A DNA stretch of 64,000 bases from Thalassia testudinum (taxonomy: Eukaryota > Streptophyta > Magnoliopsida > Alismatales > Hydrocharitaceae), in NCBI GenBank assembly GCA_037157565.1, contig JAZHRO010000055.1:41199001-41263000 (forward strand). Direction: 5' to 3'. A program made the translations under genes and the position numbers. The notes under the pieces were generated by a model. That model was not told where the DNA came from. It made no database searches and saw nothing but the letters and a program-made list of their open reading frames with translations. This document shows positions 12,209 through 22,997 of the stretch, in pieces; the first letter of the stretch is position 1; every line of letters begins with the position of its first letter.

Positions 12209-12901
12209 TGATGAGAACCTCATCATGAGCCATAACTAGCTCATTTTGACCCAATACAAAGGATAAAAGCTCCTACATATCTCAAGGAAAGGCTTAACTC
12301 AGAGAATTCTGAGTTTGAGAAGAAAACCAGTCATAAGGGGTAAAAGTGCAATTTTACCAGTATAATCTGCATACAGGGTAATTCAGGGCCCAAACACAGG
12401 TCAAAACAGCTTAATAAGAATAAAAGTGGGATGAGATGATCTAGCAAGGGCTACAGCACTTCCAAGGAACCAAATGATAATCTGTAACCCTAAAACAACC
12501 CACTTCAATTCACAAGGTTCGAGGCAAAGTAAAAATAGAATAAACCCTCTAAAATTCATAGAAAAATAATCTCTAGGGTTTAGAACCTTCAATTTGGCCT
12601 TTAGAACCCATTTTGACCTACATTGAGAACCATGCCCAATTAATAACTTAATTTGGGTCTTTACGCAAATTGACCGATCAAACAAGGTTTAATATGAAAA
12701 TGAAATTTACCATCAGATTCCTTAGGTTCTAATTAGTCATGTATAAAAACTTGAGCCTAAGAAGAAACCTCCTTGACCGACTTTACACTTTGGTCCTCAT
12801 ATATTTACTCTTTGGCCCTCAACTTTTGAACCCTCGCATTTTGGCCCCTAACTCTCCTTCGTTCTTTGCAAACAGGTCCCTCCTGCAAAACCCTGCCAGC
12901 A

Positions 12902-13108
12902 CCATGCTCCGGCGACCTTGCGCGGAGCATGGCGCCGCGCAGGGTGAGGTGGAGGACCTGGCATGTGTACCGGGGGTGCCCTGCGTCGTCAGCCGTCGCA
13001 GGAGCACCCCCATGGTCATTGTAGCCCCCCATACCGGCCGTGCGAACGCACGGACGGTATGGGTTCGTATTCCGACCATTCTCCGGCGAGGGAGACACGT
13101 CGTCTCCC
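12902..13108 (+). promoter_or_regulatory. Hairpin cluster upstream of the D promoter
   Basis: Four inverted repeats in 207 bp: 12902-12932 (CCATGCTCCG/CGGAGCATGG); 12972-13011 (GGGGGTGC...GCACCCCC with an inner CTGCG/CGCAG); 13029-13062 (two 16-nt arms, one mismatch, AA loop, core GTGCGAACGCAC); 13090-13108 (GGGAGAC/GTCTCCC). The same cluster lies at 23704-23910 in the 3' LTR, and K has an analogous one with different stem sequences. Confidence 0.75.
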
Positions 13109-13133
13109 TCCGCCTTCCTCCCTGCTTCATCCC

Positions 13134-13141
13134 TATAAATA
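13134..13141 (+). promoter_or_regulatory. TATA box, D 5' LTR
   Basis: TATAAATA in 'ccctataaatacc', 25 bp after the hairpin cluster. The 3' LTR copy is at 23936-23943. Confidence 0.65.
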
Positions 13142-14732
13142 CCCCCCGCCGCTCCACCGACGAGGGCAGCCTGGATCTGACGGAGAAAACCCCCAGCTTT
13201 CTTCTCTTCTTCCTCCGGCAGACGCTCACCAGCTCCGGCGACTTCCTCCCCCTCCACCTCTTCGCTCTGCCGCGATACCAGCAGCAGAGACCTCCTCCCT
13301 TGCTCTTCCCGCGCCACGCCGCACCCAGCTGGCGCCTCTCCAGCCCTCTGCTCGCCGCCGCCCCTCTCCCTGAGCATCGTCTTCTCCGGCGACAGTCGAT
13401 ACGACTGTCGCCCTATTCCTCCCCCTTCGTCCCTGCAAGTAAGTTAGACCTACTCCCCTTCTTCTCCTCTTTCTTTCCCCGCTTTCAATTTAGTCAATTA
13501 AACCCTCGACCGCTCCTGTTCACCCTCATCCTCTCCGCCTCCGACCACCCTCCGGCGAGCCGCTCCCATCACCTCAGCGACCCACACGGCTCGCCGACCA
13601 CCGCAAAACCTCCGCCTCCTCACCCTGATCCTCTTCCGCCCCTCCACTTCCCACCAAACACCCTCTGCAGACCCACCGAACACACCCACTTCCTCGCTCA
13701 CAGTTTGACCTAGGACGACCTGTTAGCTCCATCTCGTCCCCTGCAGACCCCCTGACCACCTTCGCCGTGCCACGGCGAAGGTCCCCCGCCTGTCTGATTT
13801 GGCCGAGAGGCCGTTCTATTGATTTCAGGTTCCAGGCCTTGACCGCCATTGGCGAGGAAGCTCGAAGCTTGCTTGAGGTTGCTCCAAGCCTAGATATCCC
13901 AGGTTGAAGACCTAGGCTGCGCGAAAGAGTCTTGCACACACACCCTGGCCCTCAATTGGAGTTGCGAGCCTCAACAGCTGTTGCAATTGGAAGCACCATC
14001 CCTATTGCAGGCGTGAGAGAAATGGGGTGCGCGGATAGTCCCACCTCGGAAACTTCTGAAGCCACACACCCACATAAATTGCAAAAGTGCCACCATCTGT
14101 TTGCCTCAGTTACCACGGGGTGAGGTCCCTCTCACCCGACCCGACCCGGCCTCGTCCGTGACCACGCTCCGCGGACCTGGCCCGACCCGATTAGACTGAC
14201 CTGCACTCCTCGCCCACCACGCACGCCGGTGGGCCTGGACCCGGGCCTGACCCGAACCCGATTACCCGGTAGCGCTCTGGGAGAGCTTCCGAAGAGTGAT
14301 TTCAGAGAGAAAGAGAAACGCGGGGGAGGGGGGGTAGAGTAGGTTTTTGCCCTCTGATGATGAACTCTTGAGCGTGCAGGCACAGGTGAAGGACTGCGGA
14401 AGAACTGAAGCGGCACTGTAGCGAAGGCATCGTTAAGTCGTCTCAGCACCGGGGCAGACGACGGAAGGTCAGCAGCCAGAGCAGGAAAGAAGACAGGCTG
14501 AAGAAGAAGGAAGAGCAACGGCCAACGCGAAAGAAGCAAGAAAAGAAGAAGAAGATCTGAAGAAAAAGAAAGAAAGAAAATAAGGAAGAACAGAAGACAG
14601 AAGAAGAAGAGCACGAGGAGAAGATCTGAAGAAAGCAGAAGAAGAAGAAGACGAAAAAGAAAGAAAGAAAACTAGGAAGAACAAAAGCCAAAGAGGAAGA
14701 AAGAAGAGAAGAAGAAGAAGAAGCCAAATTTT

Positions 14733-14761
14733 CATCTCTCTCTCTCTCTCTCTCTCTCTCT
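14733..14761 (+). repeat. (TC)n microsatellite, D 5' LTR
   Basis: A TC dinucleotide run follows a GAA-rich tract (about 14500-14725). The 3' LTR copy (about 25535-25567) is a few bases longer, so this is the fastest-changing part of the LTR. Confidence 0.85.
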
Positions 14762-14933
14762 TTATTTTTGTAATAGAACTTGTGTATCTCTAGAATACAA
14801 CTTGCTCCCTGAGTTCGACCTCGGGAACTCTTTCATTTTTCCGAGTAAAAAAATTTTATATGAAACGTTGGTAACAACCGGCTTCGCTACAACGTTATAA
14901 CAAACCCGGTACAAAACCCGACGTTCATCATTT

Positions 14934-14951
14934 TGGCGCCGTTGCCGGGGA
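14934..14951 (+). other. Primer-binding site of D (tRNA-Asp)
   Basis: TGGCGCCGTTGCCGGGGA is a perfect complement of the 3' end of plant tRNA-Asp including CCA, as is usual for Athila elements. Confidence 0.9.
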
Positions 14952-15849
14952 GCAACGGCTATTCTAGAGGTAAACATTCCTGTCTCTTTTAAGTTCTGAT
15001 AATCTCCTCTCTTTTGTGCAGCTACAGGAACTCAAGAAGACAAGCAACCACACAACCACTCCGAAGACAGGTAAAATCTTTTCTCTCACTATTAACCCCT
15101 ACACTCTAAAGAGGAAGAAAAGAAAAGAACAAGCAATATAGGGCTAACCTGTCTTCCATACTTAGTAACCATAAAAAAGTTGCATGTTTTCAACTCATCA
15201 TTCCTGCACACTATTAAGGGTATTTAAGGGCTAACACATTCTTGCTTGAGCCCTAATTACCCAACAAAGAATTAACTAGACCAAGTAGAGCCAACCTAGG
15301 ATTCAACATTAGGGTTTTAGAGACACACTACTTAACTCAAGAAGGGCAAAAGAGGTGTGCCCAAACCATTGATTGAAAATAATTAACAAGAAAAATCCTA
15401 AACAATTGGCTCTCTCTAAACACTTGAACCCTAAAAGACAGGACCTAAAAAGCTCTCAAAGAAAACAAGAGGAAAAGTTGACCCCTTTGGGTTAACCAAC
15501 CTTAAATTAGGTCACTCTTTGCACTTAAAAAGACTAAAGTTCAAGTGAAACCTTAAGCACCCTGATCTTAAAATTGGTAGACTTAAGAGGTCAAGATCCC
15601 CATTCTGGTCTACCTGGAACCGCAGTGACAAGAGAGGTCGGGTGGGGGAAACCCTGTAACCCGTGGGGACGCTCTACCGTGTAGGGGTCTTCGCGGGACT
15701 CTCCCTCTCTGGCTGCCCAGGTAATTCTCAGGTGGACGATCTTTCTGATCAAGGGGTCCATCTGCCCCGCACCTCTATAGTCACCCAACACATTTTTGGG
15801 TGTCTTGATTGGGTCCAGCACCTTCTAAACTTACCTCTCCCAACTGTGC
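14952..15849 (+). mobile_element. D untranslated leader
   Basis: About 0.9 kb between the PBS and the first ATG of the long frame. No coding sequence is supported; the open frame at 15663-15971 overlaps the gag start in another frame. The leader resembles K's leader (63390-64000) in order and wording, for example 'agagccaa' and 'gagacaca' blocks. Confidence 0.7.
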
Positions 15850-18800
15850 ATGTACGGAAGGAGGTCTCTAAGACCACCCTTAAGACCTCCATTAGAAATT
15901 CACTCTCGTCAAGGCCAAGCCTCGACGCCCGTATTTGTGCAGCAACACCCTCACATTATTCTCTCTTCTGATTCAGAACCAAGTTCTTCTTCTTCCCCCA
16001 TCATGGCTCAGCCAGTTGAGGAAGAAAATAATCTGGAACACCAGCTCCAGCGACTCAATGACCTCTTCCAAAACTTCGTGCACCCACCACAGCGTCCTAT
16101 GATGCGGGACCACTACAATCCTGCTGCGGTGGCCATTGAGCCTCGAGTTAGAATCCCGATTGGAGGACCTGATTCCGAACTAAAGCCCAACATGATTCAC
16201 GCTATACCTAAATTCCATGGGCTTAATTCTGAAGATCCCTTCCAAGACATCAAACAGCTAAAGCATCTGGCCCACACTTTTGGATCAGATGCGCAAAATC
16301 GGGATATTCTTCTCATGAAGATGTTCTCCTTTTCTCTTATGGACAAGGCCGCCCATTGGTATCAAACTCAGACCCGGCCGATCAACACTTGGGAAGAACT
16401 TCAATCCGAGTTTTTGAAAAAGTTCTTTCCCGTTGGTCGGACCAACGCCTTGCGCCATCAGATTACACACTTCACTCAACAATCAGGAGAACCTCTCCAT
16501 GAGGCATGGGATCGTTTTCAGGATCTCATGAGGAAGTGCCCCCATCACGGAGTTCCTAAATGGGAACAAGTCCAATCTTTTTACCAGGGACTCCGTGAGG
16601 ACATCCGCCTTTTCGTCAATGCAACCTGCGGAGGAAACATCATGGGTCAACATGAAGACACCGTATGGGAGATTCTCGAAAACATGTGCGAGAACTCCAT
16701 CAACAATGACTCCATGGGATTATTCGACAGGACGAATACCCGCGCAGCGACGAATCTTAAGGGAGCACATGAGACGCAGGACCTGTCCGCATCAGTCGAC
16801 CTGGAGTTAATGGCCAGTCGATTGGACAAGGTCTCAATTATTGAAAAGAAGGTGGATGAGCTGACTCAGCACTTGCAGCGAGCCACCTCTGCGCGTAACT
16901 CCTTTGCACAACCTCCTTCCACACAGGAGACTGTGCAAAACATCCTCCACCGATCCTCCCCTGGGATGGATCCATATCCATCCCCATCTGATTCTTGGAC
17001 TGGAAGATCATCCGATCCTTTCTTCACCAGCCGGGGGAACTCCATTCCTCCTTTCCCTGATTCTCAGGAGGTTCCTCAGACCTGCGAGGACCTCAACGCC
17101 ATCCAGAACGACCCATTCTCCAACACTTACAACCCTGGATGGCGAAACCATCCCAATTTTCAGTGGGCGGGAAATCCCCAAACCCAAAGACCACCTTTTC
17201 AGTCCCGCCCACAGCCCTCTCATCACTACCAGCCGCCTCAGCCTCGGCCCAACCCTACTTATCCATCAGGGCCAAATCAAGATCAAATGTCCTTAATCCT
17301 TCAGACTCTGGCTGACATTCAAAAATCGAATGCGGCCATTCAAAAACAGCACAAGGACGAGCTTACTGAAGTTAAAACTCAACTGGCCCAGTTGGCAAAT
17401 TCTCGCCAGCCAGGCACACTCCCTTCCCAACCCCTTCCTAACCCAAATAACGTGCCAACCCAGAAGCGCGTTATGAATCCAAATTTAGGCCACGCTCAAT
17501 GGATTTATCAGGCCCCTACTGCCCCATCTCCAGATGAGACGGAAGCCTCAACTTCGCGTGCGGGATTTCAGCAGCAGCCACCCCTCCTACCAAACCCAAA
17601 CCAAAATCAGGCCGGATTAAATTCTGTAACAACACGTAGTGGTAAGACAACTCAGGACCAGCATTATCCAAACCACGCCCAGCCTGATAACCATGACCCT
17701 AGGATAGTTAGCCAAGGTACCGCTGCTCCAGACCCACAACCTGGACCTATCCTAGAGGAACCAACCAAGATCCCGTTTCCCGAGGCCCTGACCAAGGGAA
17801 AGAAGACCACCAAACCCGTGGCCCCTGAGGAGGACCTGGTCAAGCTCTTTGAGCAGGTCCACATAAACATCCCCTTGATGGATGCAATCCACCACGTACC
17901 AGCTTACGCACGATTTCTAAAGAATATATGTACACCCCAGCGTAAGCCGCGAACCAAGGGAGGGAGCCCAATTGTTCTGTCAGAGCAAGCCAGCTCTGTA
18001 ATCCTTAGTAGACTCCCACCCAAGGCAAAAGATCCCGGAACTCCCCTGATCTCCTGTAAGATAGGTGGTACCCAATTTGATAGAGCATTGTTAGACTTAG
18101 GAGCATCTATAAATCTGATACCCACATCCTTACTTGACCATCTGGAAGAATCTGAGCTGAAACCAACCGAGGTGACATTACAATTAGCAGATCGATCTAT
18201 AAAGTCACCAAAAGGGATTCTCGAGGATGTTATCGTGAGAGTGCGGGATTTCTATTTTCCAGTGGACTTTATAGTCTTAGACATGGATGCACCTGAGAAC
18301 CCTAGGGATACACCAATCATTCTAGGGAGACCTTTCTTGGCTACTGCTAGAGCCAACATCAGCTGTGAGGAGGGCCAAATAGAGCTTAAGTTTGGAGATC
18401 AAACACTGAAAATTGATATATTTAAGGCCCAGCAAGGAATTAATTGCGGCGTCATCGAGCAAATTTGTGACATCAAGACTTTGGTTGATGAATCACACCT
18501 CCAGAATGACTTGAGTATGCCTCATCAACCACAGAAGGATCTTGACCCGCAAACAGAGGAGTCTAATCCGGATGTGAACAACCCAGTAACTCCCACCCTT
18601 GAACCTCACATCTATACTGAACCACCCGCTGCTGCTGAAAACCCCATCCTCGAACTGAAACCCCTTCCTGCTCATTTGAAATACATCTTTTTGGGTTCTA
18701 ATCAGACCCTTCCTGTGATCATCAATTCCAACCTCAATCCTGAACAGGAATCCCGTCTGATTGTTGTCCTCCAGCAACATCGCAGAGCCATCGGATGGAC

Positions 18801-19401
18801 CCTCGATGATTTGACTGGAATAAGTCCCTCTTATTGTACTCATCATATCTATTCAGAAGAGGGCACACGACCTTCTCGTGAAATGCAGAGACGCTTAAAC
18901 CCCAATCTGCAGGAGGTCGTGAAAAAGGAGATCATCAAGTGGTTAGATGCCGGGATCATCTACCCGATCTCCGATAGTCGTTGGGTGAGCCCAATTCAGG
19001 TCGTGCCTAAGAAGGCAGGACTCACCACTATAACGACTGAGACCGGAGAAATCATTCCTACCCGATTAGCCAACTCGTGGAGAGTCTGTATAGATTACCG
19101 TCGACTCAATTCCTCCACGAAGAAGGATCATTTCCCACTACCCTTCATTGATCAAATTCTCGAAAAACTAGCGGGAAATAGGTTCTTCTGCTTTCTTGAC
19201 GGGTACTCCGGTTATAACCAGGTGGCAATCCATCCTGAGGACCAAGAAAAGACCACATTCACCTGCCCCTTCGGAACATACGCTTTCCGAAGGATGCCTT
19301 TCGGTCTTTGCAATGCACCCGCTACTTTTCAGCGATGCATGCTTGCCATATTCTCAGATATGGTAGGTGATTATCTGGAAGTCTTCATGGATGACTTTTA
19401 A
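15850..19401 (+). CDS. Element D gag, protease and N-terminal RT (polyprotein, first part, ends at premature stop)
   Basis: 1183 codons of an Athila-type polyprotein. Gag capsid lies at about residues 115-250, with motifs DKAAHWY, FLKKFFPVGRTNALR and KCPHHGVPKW. A proline- and glutamine-rich linker follows and no CCHC zinc knuckle is visible. The aspartic protease is near residue 748 (LLDLGASINL, the D-L-G form of this lineage). The RT fingers and palm start near residue 945, with WRVCIDYRRLN, PLPFIDQILE, FLDGYSGYNQ and MPFGLCNAPATF, and the frame ends within the catalytic motif at FMDDF. The stop TAA (19399-19401) is in frame with the following 716 codons. The true start may be the ATG at 16003 (MAQPVEEE), which aligns with ATGGCT starts in E and H. 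Gag forms the particle; the enzymes act during reverse transcription. Confidence 0.9.
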   Translation: MYGRRSLRPPLRPPLEIHSRQGQASTPVFVQQHPHIILSSDSEPSSSSSPIMAQPVEEENNLEHQLQRLNDLFQNFVHPPQRPMMRDHYNPAAVAIEPRVRIPIGGPDSELKPNMIHAIPKFHGLNSEDPFQDIKQLKHLAHTFGSDAQNRDILLMKMFSFSLMDKAAHWYQTQTRPINTWEELQSEFLKKFFPVGRTNALRHQITHFTQQSGEPLHEAWDRFQDLMRKCPHHGVPKWEQVQSFYQGLREDIRLFVNATCGGNIMGQHEDTVWEILENMCENSINNDSMGLFDRTNTRAATNLKGAHETQDLSASVDLELMASRLDKVSIIEKKVDELTQHLQRATSARNSFAQPPSTQETVQNILHRSSPGMDPYPSPSDSWTGRSSDPFFTSRGNSIPPFPDSQEVPQTCEDLNAIQNDPFSNTYNPGWRNHPNFQWAGNPQTQRPPFQSRPQPSHHYQPPQPRPNPTYPSGPNQDQMSLILQTLADIQKSNAAIQKQHKDELTEVKTQLAQLANSRQPGTLPSQPLPNPNNVPTQKRVMNPNLGHAQWIYQAPTAPSPDETEASTSRAGFQQQPPLLPNPNQNQAGLNSVTTRSGKTTQDQHYPNHAQPDNHDPRIVSQGTAAPDPQPGPILEEPTKIPFPEALTKGKKTTKPVAPEEDLVKLFEQVHINIPLMDAIHHVPAYARFLKNICTPQRKPRTKGGSPIVLSEQASSVILSRLPPKAKDPGTPLISCKIGGTQFDRALLDLGASINLIPTSLLDHLEESELKPTEVTLQLADRSIKSPKGILEDVIVRVRDFYFPVDFIVLDMDAPENPRDTPIILGRPFLATARANISCEEGQIELKFGDQTLKIDIFKAQQGINCGVIEQICDIKTLVDESHLQNDLSMPHQPQKDLDPQTEESNPDVNNPVTPTLEPHIYTEPPAAAENPILELKPLPAHLKYIFLGSNQTLPVIINSNLNPEQESRLIVVLQQHRRAIGWTLDDLTGISPSYCTHHIYSEEGTRPSREMQRRLNPNLQEVVKKEIIKWLDAGIIYPISDSRWVSPIQVVPKKAGLTTITTETGEIIPTRLANSWRVCIDYRRLNSSTKKDHFPLPFIDQILEKLAGNRFFCFLDGYSGYNQVAIHPEDQEKTTFTCPFGTYAFRRMPFGLCNAPATFQRCMLAIFSDMVGDYLEVFMDDF

Positions 19402-21549
19402 GTTTTCGGAGCATCATTCGACGATTGCCTCCAACACTTGGTCCAGATACTCAGGCGGTGCATCGACGTGAATTTGGTTCTTTCCTGGGAAAAGAGCCAT
19501 TTCATGGTGCCTGAGGGAATTGTCCTGGGACACTCAATTTCGGAGAAAGGTATCCAAGTGGATCGAGCTAAGGTTAATCTGATTTCTCACCTTCCTATGC
19601 CTAGCTCGATCAGGGACATCCGATCCTTTTTAGGGCATGTCGGTTTTTATCGACGATTTATCCCTGATTTTTCAAAAATCGCACGCCCCCTGACCACTCT
19701 TCTCTCCAAGGATGTTCCCTTCAAAATCTCCAAGGAATGCACTCAAGCATTTGAAATCCTGCGTGACCGAGTCACCCAAGCCCCGATCCTACAGTCCCCT
19801 GATTGGTCTCAACCCTTTGAGATCATGTGTGATGCATCCGACTTCGCTGTAGGAGCGGTTTTGGGGCAGAAAAATGACAAGAAACCTGTGGTCATTTACT
19901 ACGCCAGCAAAACACTCGATGAGGCTCAGCGTAACTATACAGTTACTGAGAAAGAGCTGCTAGCTGTAGTATTTGCCCTAGAGAAGTTCAGATCGTACCT
20001 TCTGGGTTCCCATGTCATCATATACTCAGATCACACGGCTGTGAGGCATCTCCTTGCAAAGAAGGACGCGAAACCTCGATTGATCCGATGGATCTTGCTG
20101 TTGCAAGAATTTGACCTCGAGATTCGCGATAAAGCGGGAAAACAAAACGTGGTAGCTGATCACTTGTCCCGTCTTCCTTCTGAAATGATAGACCCTTCCG
20201 GACCCATCACTGAGCATTTTCCCGATGAGCACCTGCTGACTATTGGTACTAGCCTTCCATGGTTTGCTAATATTGTAAATTACTTGGCATCTCATCAGAC
20301 CCCGTCCGATTGGCCGAAGGCCAAGAAAGACAAATTACGCTCCGATGCCAAGTATTACATTTGGGAGGACCCGTACCTATTCCGCATAGGTGCCGATCAG
20401 ATCATCCGGAGATGTGTCCCGGAAGGGGAAGTCAACAATATCCTCTCTTTCTGCCATGACCAGGCATGCGGTGGCCATTTTGCCGGGCATAAAACCGCAT
20501 CAAAAGTCCTCCAGTGCGGCTTTTACTGGCCCACACTGTTCAAAGACGCATACAGTCATTGCAAGGCATGCAGTCGTTGCCAGACTTTGGGCAACATGAG
20601 CCATCGCGACATGATGCCTATGCAACCGATTCTAGTATGCGAAATCTTTGATGTTTGGGGGATTGATTTTATGGGCCCCTTTCCTATTTCGGATGGTTTT
20701 GAATACATTCTGTTGGCTGTGGACTACGTGTCCAAATGGATCGAAGCCATACCGACCCGAACCTGTGATCACAAAATCGTTCTCAAATTCATTCATCAAC
20801 ACATTTTCTCAAGGTTCGGGATTCCTCGTGCATTAATCTCTGATGGGGGAACCCATTTCACAAATGCTCAGTTTAGGTCACTGATGACCAAATACGGGGT
20901 GTCTCACCGAATCTCTACTCCTTACCACCCCCAAACTAATGGTCTAGCTGAGCTGTCGAATCGGGAGATCAAGAAAATCCTACAGGTCACTGTTCGACCT
21001 GACAGGAAGGACTGGTCGTCCCGACTTCCGGAAGCATTGTGGGCCTATAGGACCGCCCACAAGACCCAATTGGGCATGTCTCCCTTTAGATTGGTGTACG
21101 GAAAGGCATGCCACCTTCCCGTCGAACTGGAGCATAAAGCCTATTGGGCAGTACGGAACTGTAATCTAGATCTTTCTAAGGCTGGGACCCACAGAAAACT
21201 CCAAATCAGCGAGATCGATGAATTGCGCATAGACGCGTACGAGAACTCGCAAATCTACAAGGAGCGGGTTAAAGCCTTCCACGACAAACACATCTCAAGA
21301 AAGATCTTCCATCCTGGTCAAAAGGTCCTACTCTTTGATGCCCGACTCAAACTCTTCCCAGGAAAACTGAGATCTAAGTGGGTCGGACCATATTTGGTCC
21401 GACAGGTTTTTGGAAATGGAGCAATCGAAATCAGTCCACTCAGCCACGATTCTGAACCTTTCATCGTGAATGGTCAAAGACTCAAGCCGTTCATTGATGT
21501 AACTTCTACTGATTTGGCTGAGGCATCTTATATCCTCCTTTCCCCTTGA
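19402..21549 (+). CDS. Element D C-terminal RT, RNase H and integrase (polyprotein, second part, after the stop)
   Basis: This continues the same frame directly after the TAA at 19399, so the polyprotein is broken by one codon and no frameshift. After the rest of RT ([24 protein letters not shown]), RNase H shows its acidic residues in CDASDFAVG (19831), EKELLAV (about 19950), YSDHTAV (20029) and VADHLSR (20158). Integrase has the HHCC finger ([16 protein letters not shown]) and a DD35E core: D in GIDFMGPF (20665), D in ISDGGTHF (20842), E in AELSNREIK (20950), with 58 and 35 residues between them. A GPY-like motif (SKWVGPYLV) follows; no chromodomain or env-like extension does. The first in-frame ATG lies well inside RT, so separate translation is unlikely. 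Confidence 0.9.
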   Translation, partial: VFGASFDDCLQHLVQILRRCIDVNLVLSWEKSHFMVPEGIVLGHSISEKGIQVDRAKVNLISHLPMPSSIRDIRSFLGHVGFYRRFIPDFSKIARPLTTLLSKDVPFKISKECTQAFEILRDRVTQAPILQSPDWSQPFEIMCDASDFAVGAVLGQKNDKKPVVIYYASKTLDEAQRNYTVTEKELLAVVFALEKFRSYLLGSHVIIYSDHTAVRHLLAKKDAKPRLIRWILLLQEFDLEIRDKAGKQNVVADHLSRLPSEMIDPSGPITEHFPDEHLLTIGTSLPWFANIVNYLASHQTPSDWPKAKKDKLRSDAKYYIWEDPYLFRIGADQIIRRCVPEGEVNNILSFCHDQACGGHFAGHKTASKVLQCGFYWPTLFKDAYSHCKACSRCQTLGNMSHRDMMPMQPILVCEIFDVWGIDFMGPFPISDGFEYILLAVDYVSKWIEAIPTRTCDHKIVLKFIHQHIFSRFGIPRALISDGGTHFTNAQFRSLMTKYGVSHRISTPYHPQTNGLAELSNREIKKILQVTVRPDRKDWSSRLPEALWAYRTAHKTQLGMSPFRLVYGKACHLPVELEHKAYWAVRNCNLDLSKAGTHRKLQISEIDELRIDAYENSQIYKERVKAFHDKHISRKIFHPGQKVLLFDARLKLFPGKLRSKWVGPYLVRQVFGNGAIEISPLSHDSEPFIVNGQRLKPFIDVTSTDLAEASYILLSP

Positions 21550-21687
21550 GCTTATTGCGCCCAGCCGATGGCGTAAAACTCAGCGCTTAACGGGAGGCAG
21601 CCCGTCATTCTCTTTGAAAACCTGAAACTTGTTCTGATACCTTTCAGCACTCGAAGTTCACCCTGAACTAAGACCCCCTAGGTTACA

Positions 21688-21720
21688 ATGAGGACATTGC
21701 AAATCTTAGGCATGGGGGGG
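21688..21720 (+). promoter_or_regulatory. Internal (second) polypurine tract of D
   Basis: ATGAGGACATTGCAAATC is followed by TTAGGCATGGGGGGG. It lies 1.3 kb before the tract that abuts the LTR. The same GAGGACAT...GGCATGGGGGG signature is found in B, E and H. Confidence 0.7.
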
Positions 21721-22415
21721 TATGAAAGTGCAAAAACTCGTAAGAAAAGGTTTCAAACAAAAAATTCACATATGCCAAAAATACCATAAAAATTAAAAAA
21801 AAAAAAAAAAAAAATTTCGAAAAAGAATAAGAGGAAAAGAGAAGGAAAATTTTGTGAAGGAGAGAAGAAACAAAATGAAAAAGGAGCACAAAATTATAAG
21901 AAAAGTTGATAGTCATTAGTAAGGAACTAAGGAATTAACCTAAGTTCTAGACCTCATTCAAGAAAATAACTGAAAAGTACACAATGAGATTAGTAAGAAT
22001 GCAAACCTTAGGCATTCTTGAATAGACTCTTAGTACCCATTAAGATCTGGACACTCCTCAAGAGGTTGAGGAAAATGAAAAGCTGAAGTATTAGGTCTAA
22101 GGCTTAGGGAGTATTCGGCCTCGTTAACTAATTTTTGGTTTACGGGACTCAGTAACCTAAGCACCCTAATCTCACACACAGCCTGGTTCAGTAAGCGTAA
22201 AAATCAGAATCACGCAGAAGCGTCGCAAAAATCTGAAAAGAACACCTAGAATAGGAATGGCCGATCAACACAAGTTGATTTGGACGAGTTCCCAGCGCGG
22301 AGAGGCGGGAAATCCCCTCGAAGATGCGTAACAAAATATCATCTCCTCGGTGCTTGTCTCTTAGGATATTTACATATCCTACGGGGGGCATGTAAGCACT
22401 CTGCTGGTTCAGATT

Positions 22416-22562
22416 CCATGGATGGCATTATCTCGAAGTGTCAATTGCCAGGGTCTGGATTCGGCCACGGAATACCATGGATGGGATTATCTCGAAATCT
22501 CAATAGCCAGGGTTCCGGGGGTTGCCATGGGCGGTGCTATCTCGAAGCATCGATCGCCAGGA
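22416..22562 (+). repeat. Three spaced 38-nt repeats in D 3' region
   Basis: Units at 22416-22453, 22475-22512 and 22525-22562 share the frame CCATGG..GG, then TATCTCGAA, then GCCAGG. Element A has the same three units in reverse complement (1887-1923, 1938-1974, 30303-30339). Confidence 0.75.
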
Positions 22563-22997
22563 ACCCTTGAGGATTGATGATGGGAGCAAGGAATCTGATA
22601 CAGACCGTGTTGAAAAGCCAATCCTAGGCTAGAACTAAAAAAAAAAAGAGAGAGAAAACTCTCCAAACAGAAAAAACTTTCTATCTCTCTCTTACAAAAC
22701 GCACTGCGAACTGGGCCAGGGCTAAAATCATTTCAAGCACGGGTGCTTTAACCACGAAGTCCAATAAACCTTAGGTTAGTTCTTGCGGGCCTTAAAAACC
22801 TTTGCTGAAAGACTGAGGCTAAGGCTAGACAGATTTGGATCTTGATTGATACTAGAGTACCTTTTAGGCCTATGGTCAGCATTCTAACCTAATCTATGCT
22901 CAAATAAAAAAGGCACTTATCTAAAACCATTGAAAACTTCATGGTCTAGAACAAGGGTTGAAACCTTAAGTTTTTTGCTAAGGGACTAGCAAAAGCT

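Larger units (their letters stand above)
12209..14927 (+). repeat. Element D 5' LTR
   Basis: 2.7 kb, nearly identical to 23011-25735. It starts with hairpin head TGATGAG-AAC-CTCATCA (12209-12225). U3 contains a cluster of GC-rich hairpins (12902-13108) just before the TATA box. R/U5 contains C-rich, purine-rich and CT microsatellite tracts. The end is placed at ...gttca (14927), though ...catca (14930) is possible given the PBS spacing in K and G. The proline- or arginine-rich open frames across 12739-14735 recur exactly in the 3' LTR and are compositional artefacts. Confidence 0.95.

Noticed and set aside
12739..13713. 324-codon open frame, repeated exactly at 23541-24515
   Set aside because: It lies across the hairpin-rich U3 and R of D's LTR and recurs only because both LTRs are young. 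Overlapping frames are open on both strands, composition is proline/arginine/serine-rich, and no domain is recognisable.
14132..14735. Minus-strand leucine/phenylalanine/serine-rich frames that look like membrane proteins
   Set aside because: They are the reverse complement of a GAA-rich and TC-repeat tract in the LTR; the hydrophobicity is a low-complexity artefact.
19399..19401. Programmed stop-codon read-through separating gag-pol products
   Set aside because: The stop lies inside the RT catalytic motif, not at a domain boundary, so a chance mutation or sequencing error is more likely.
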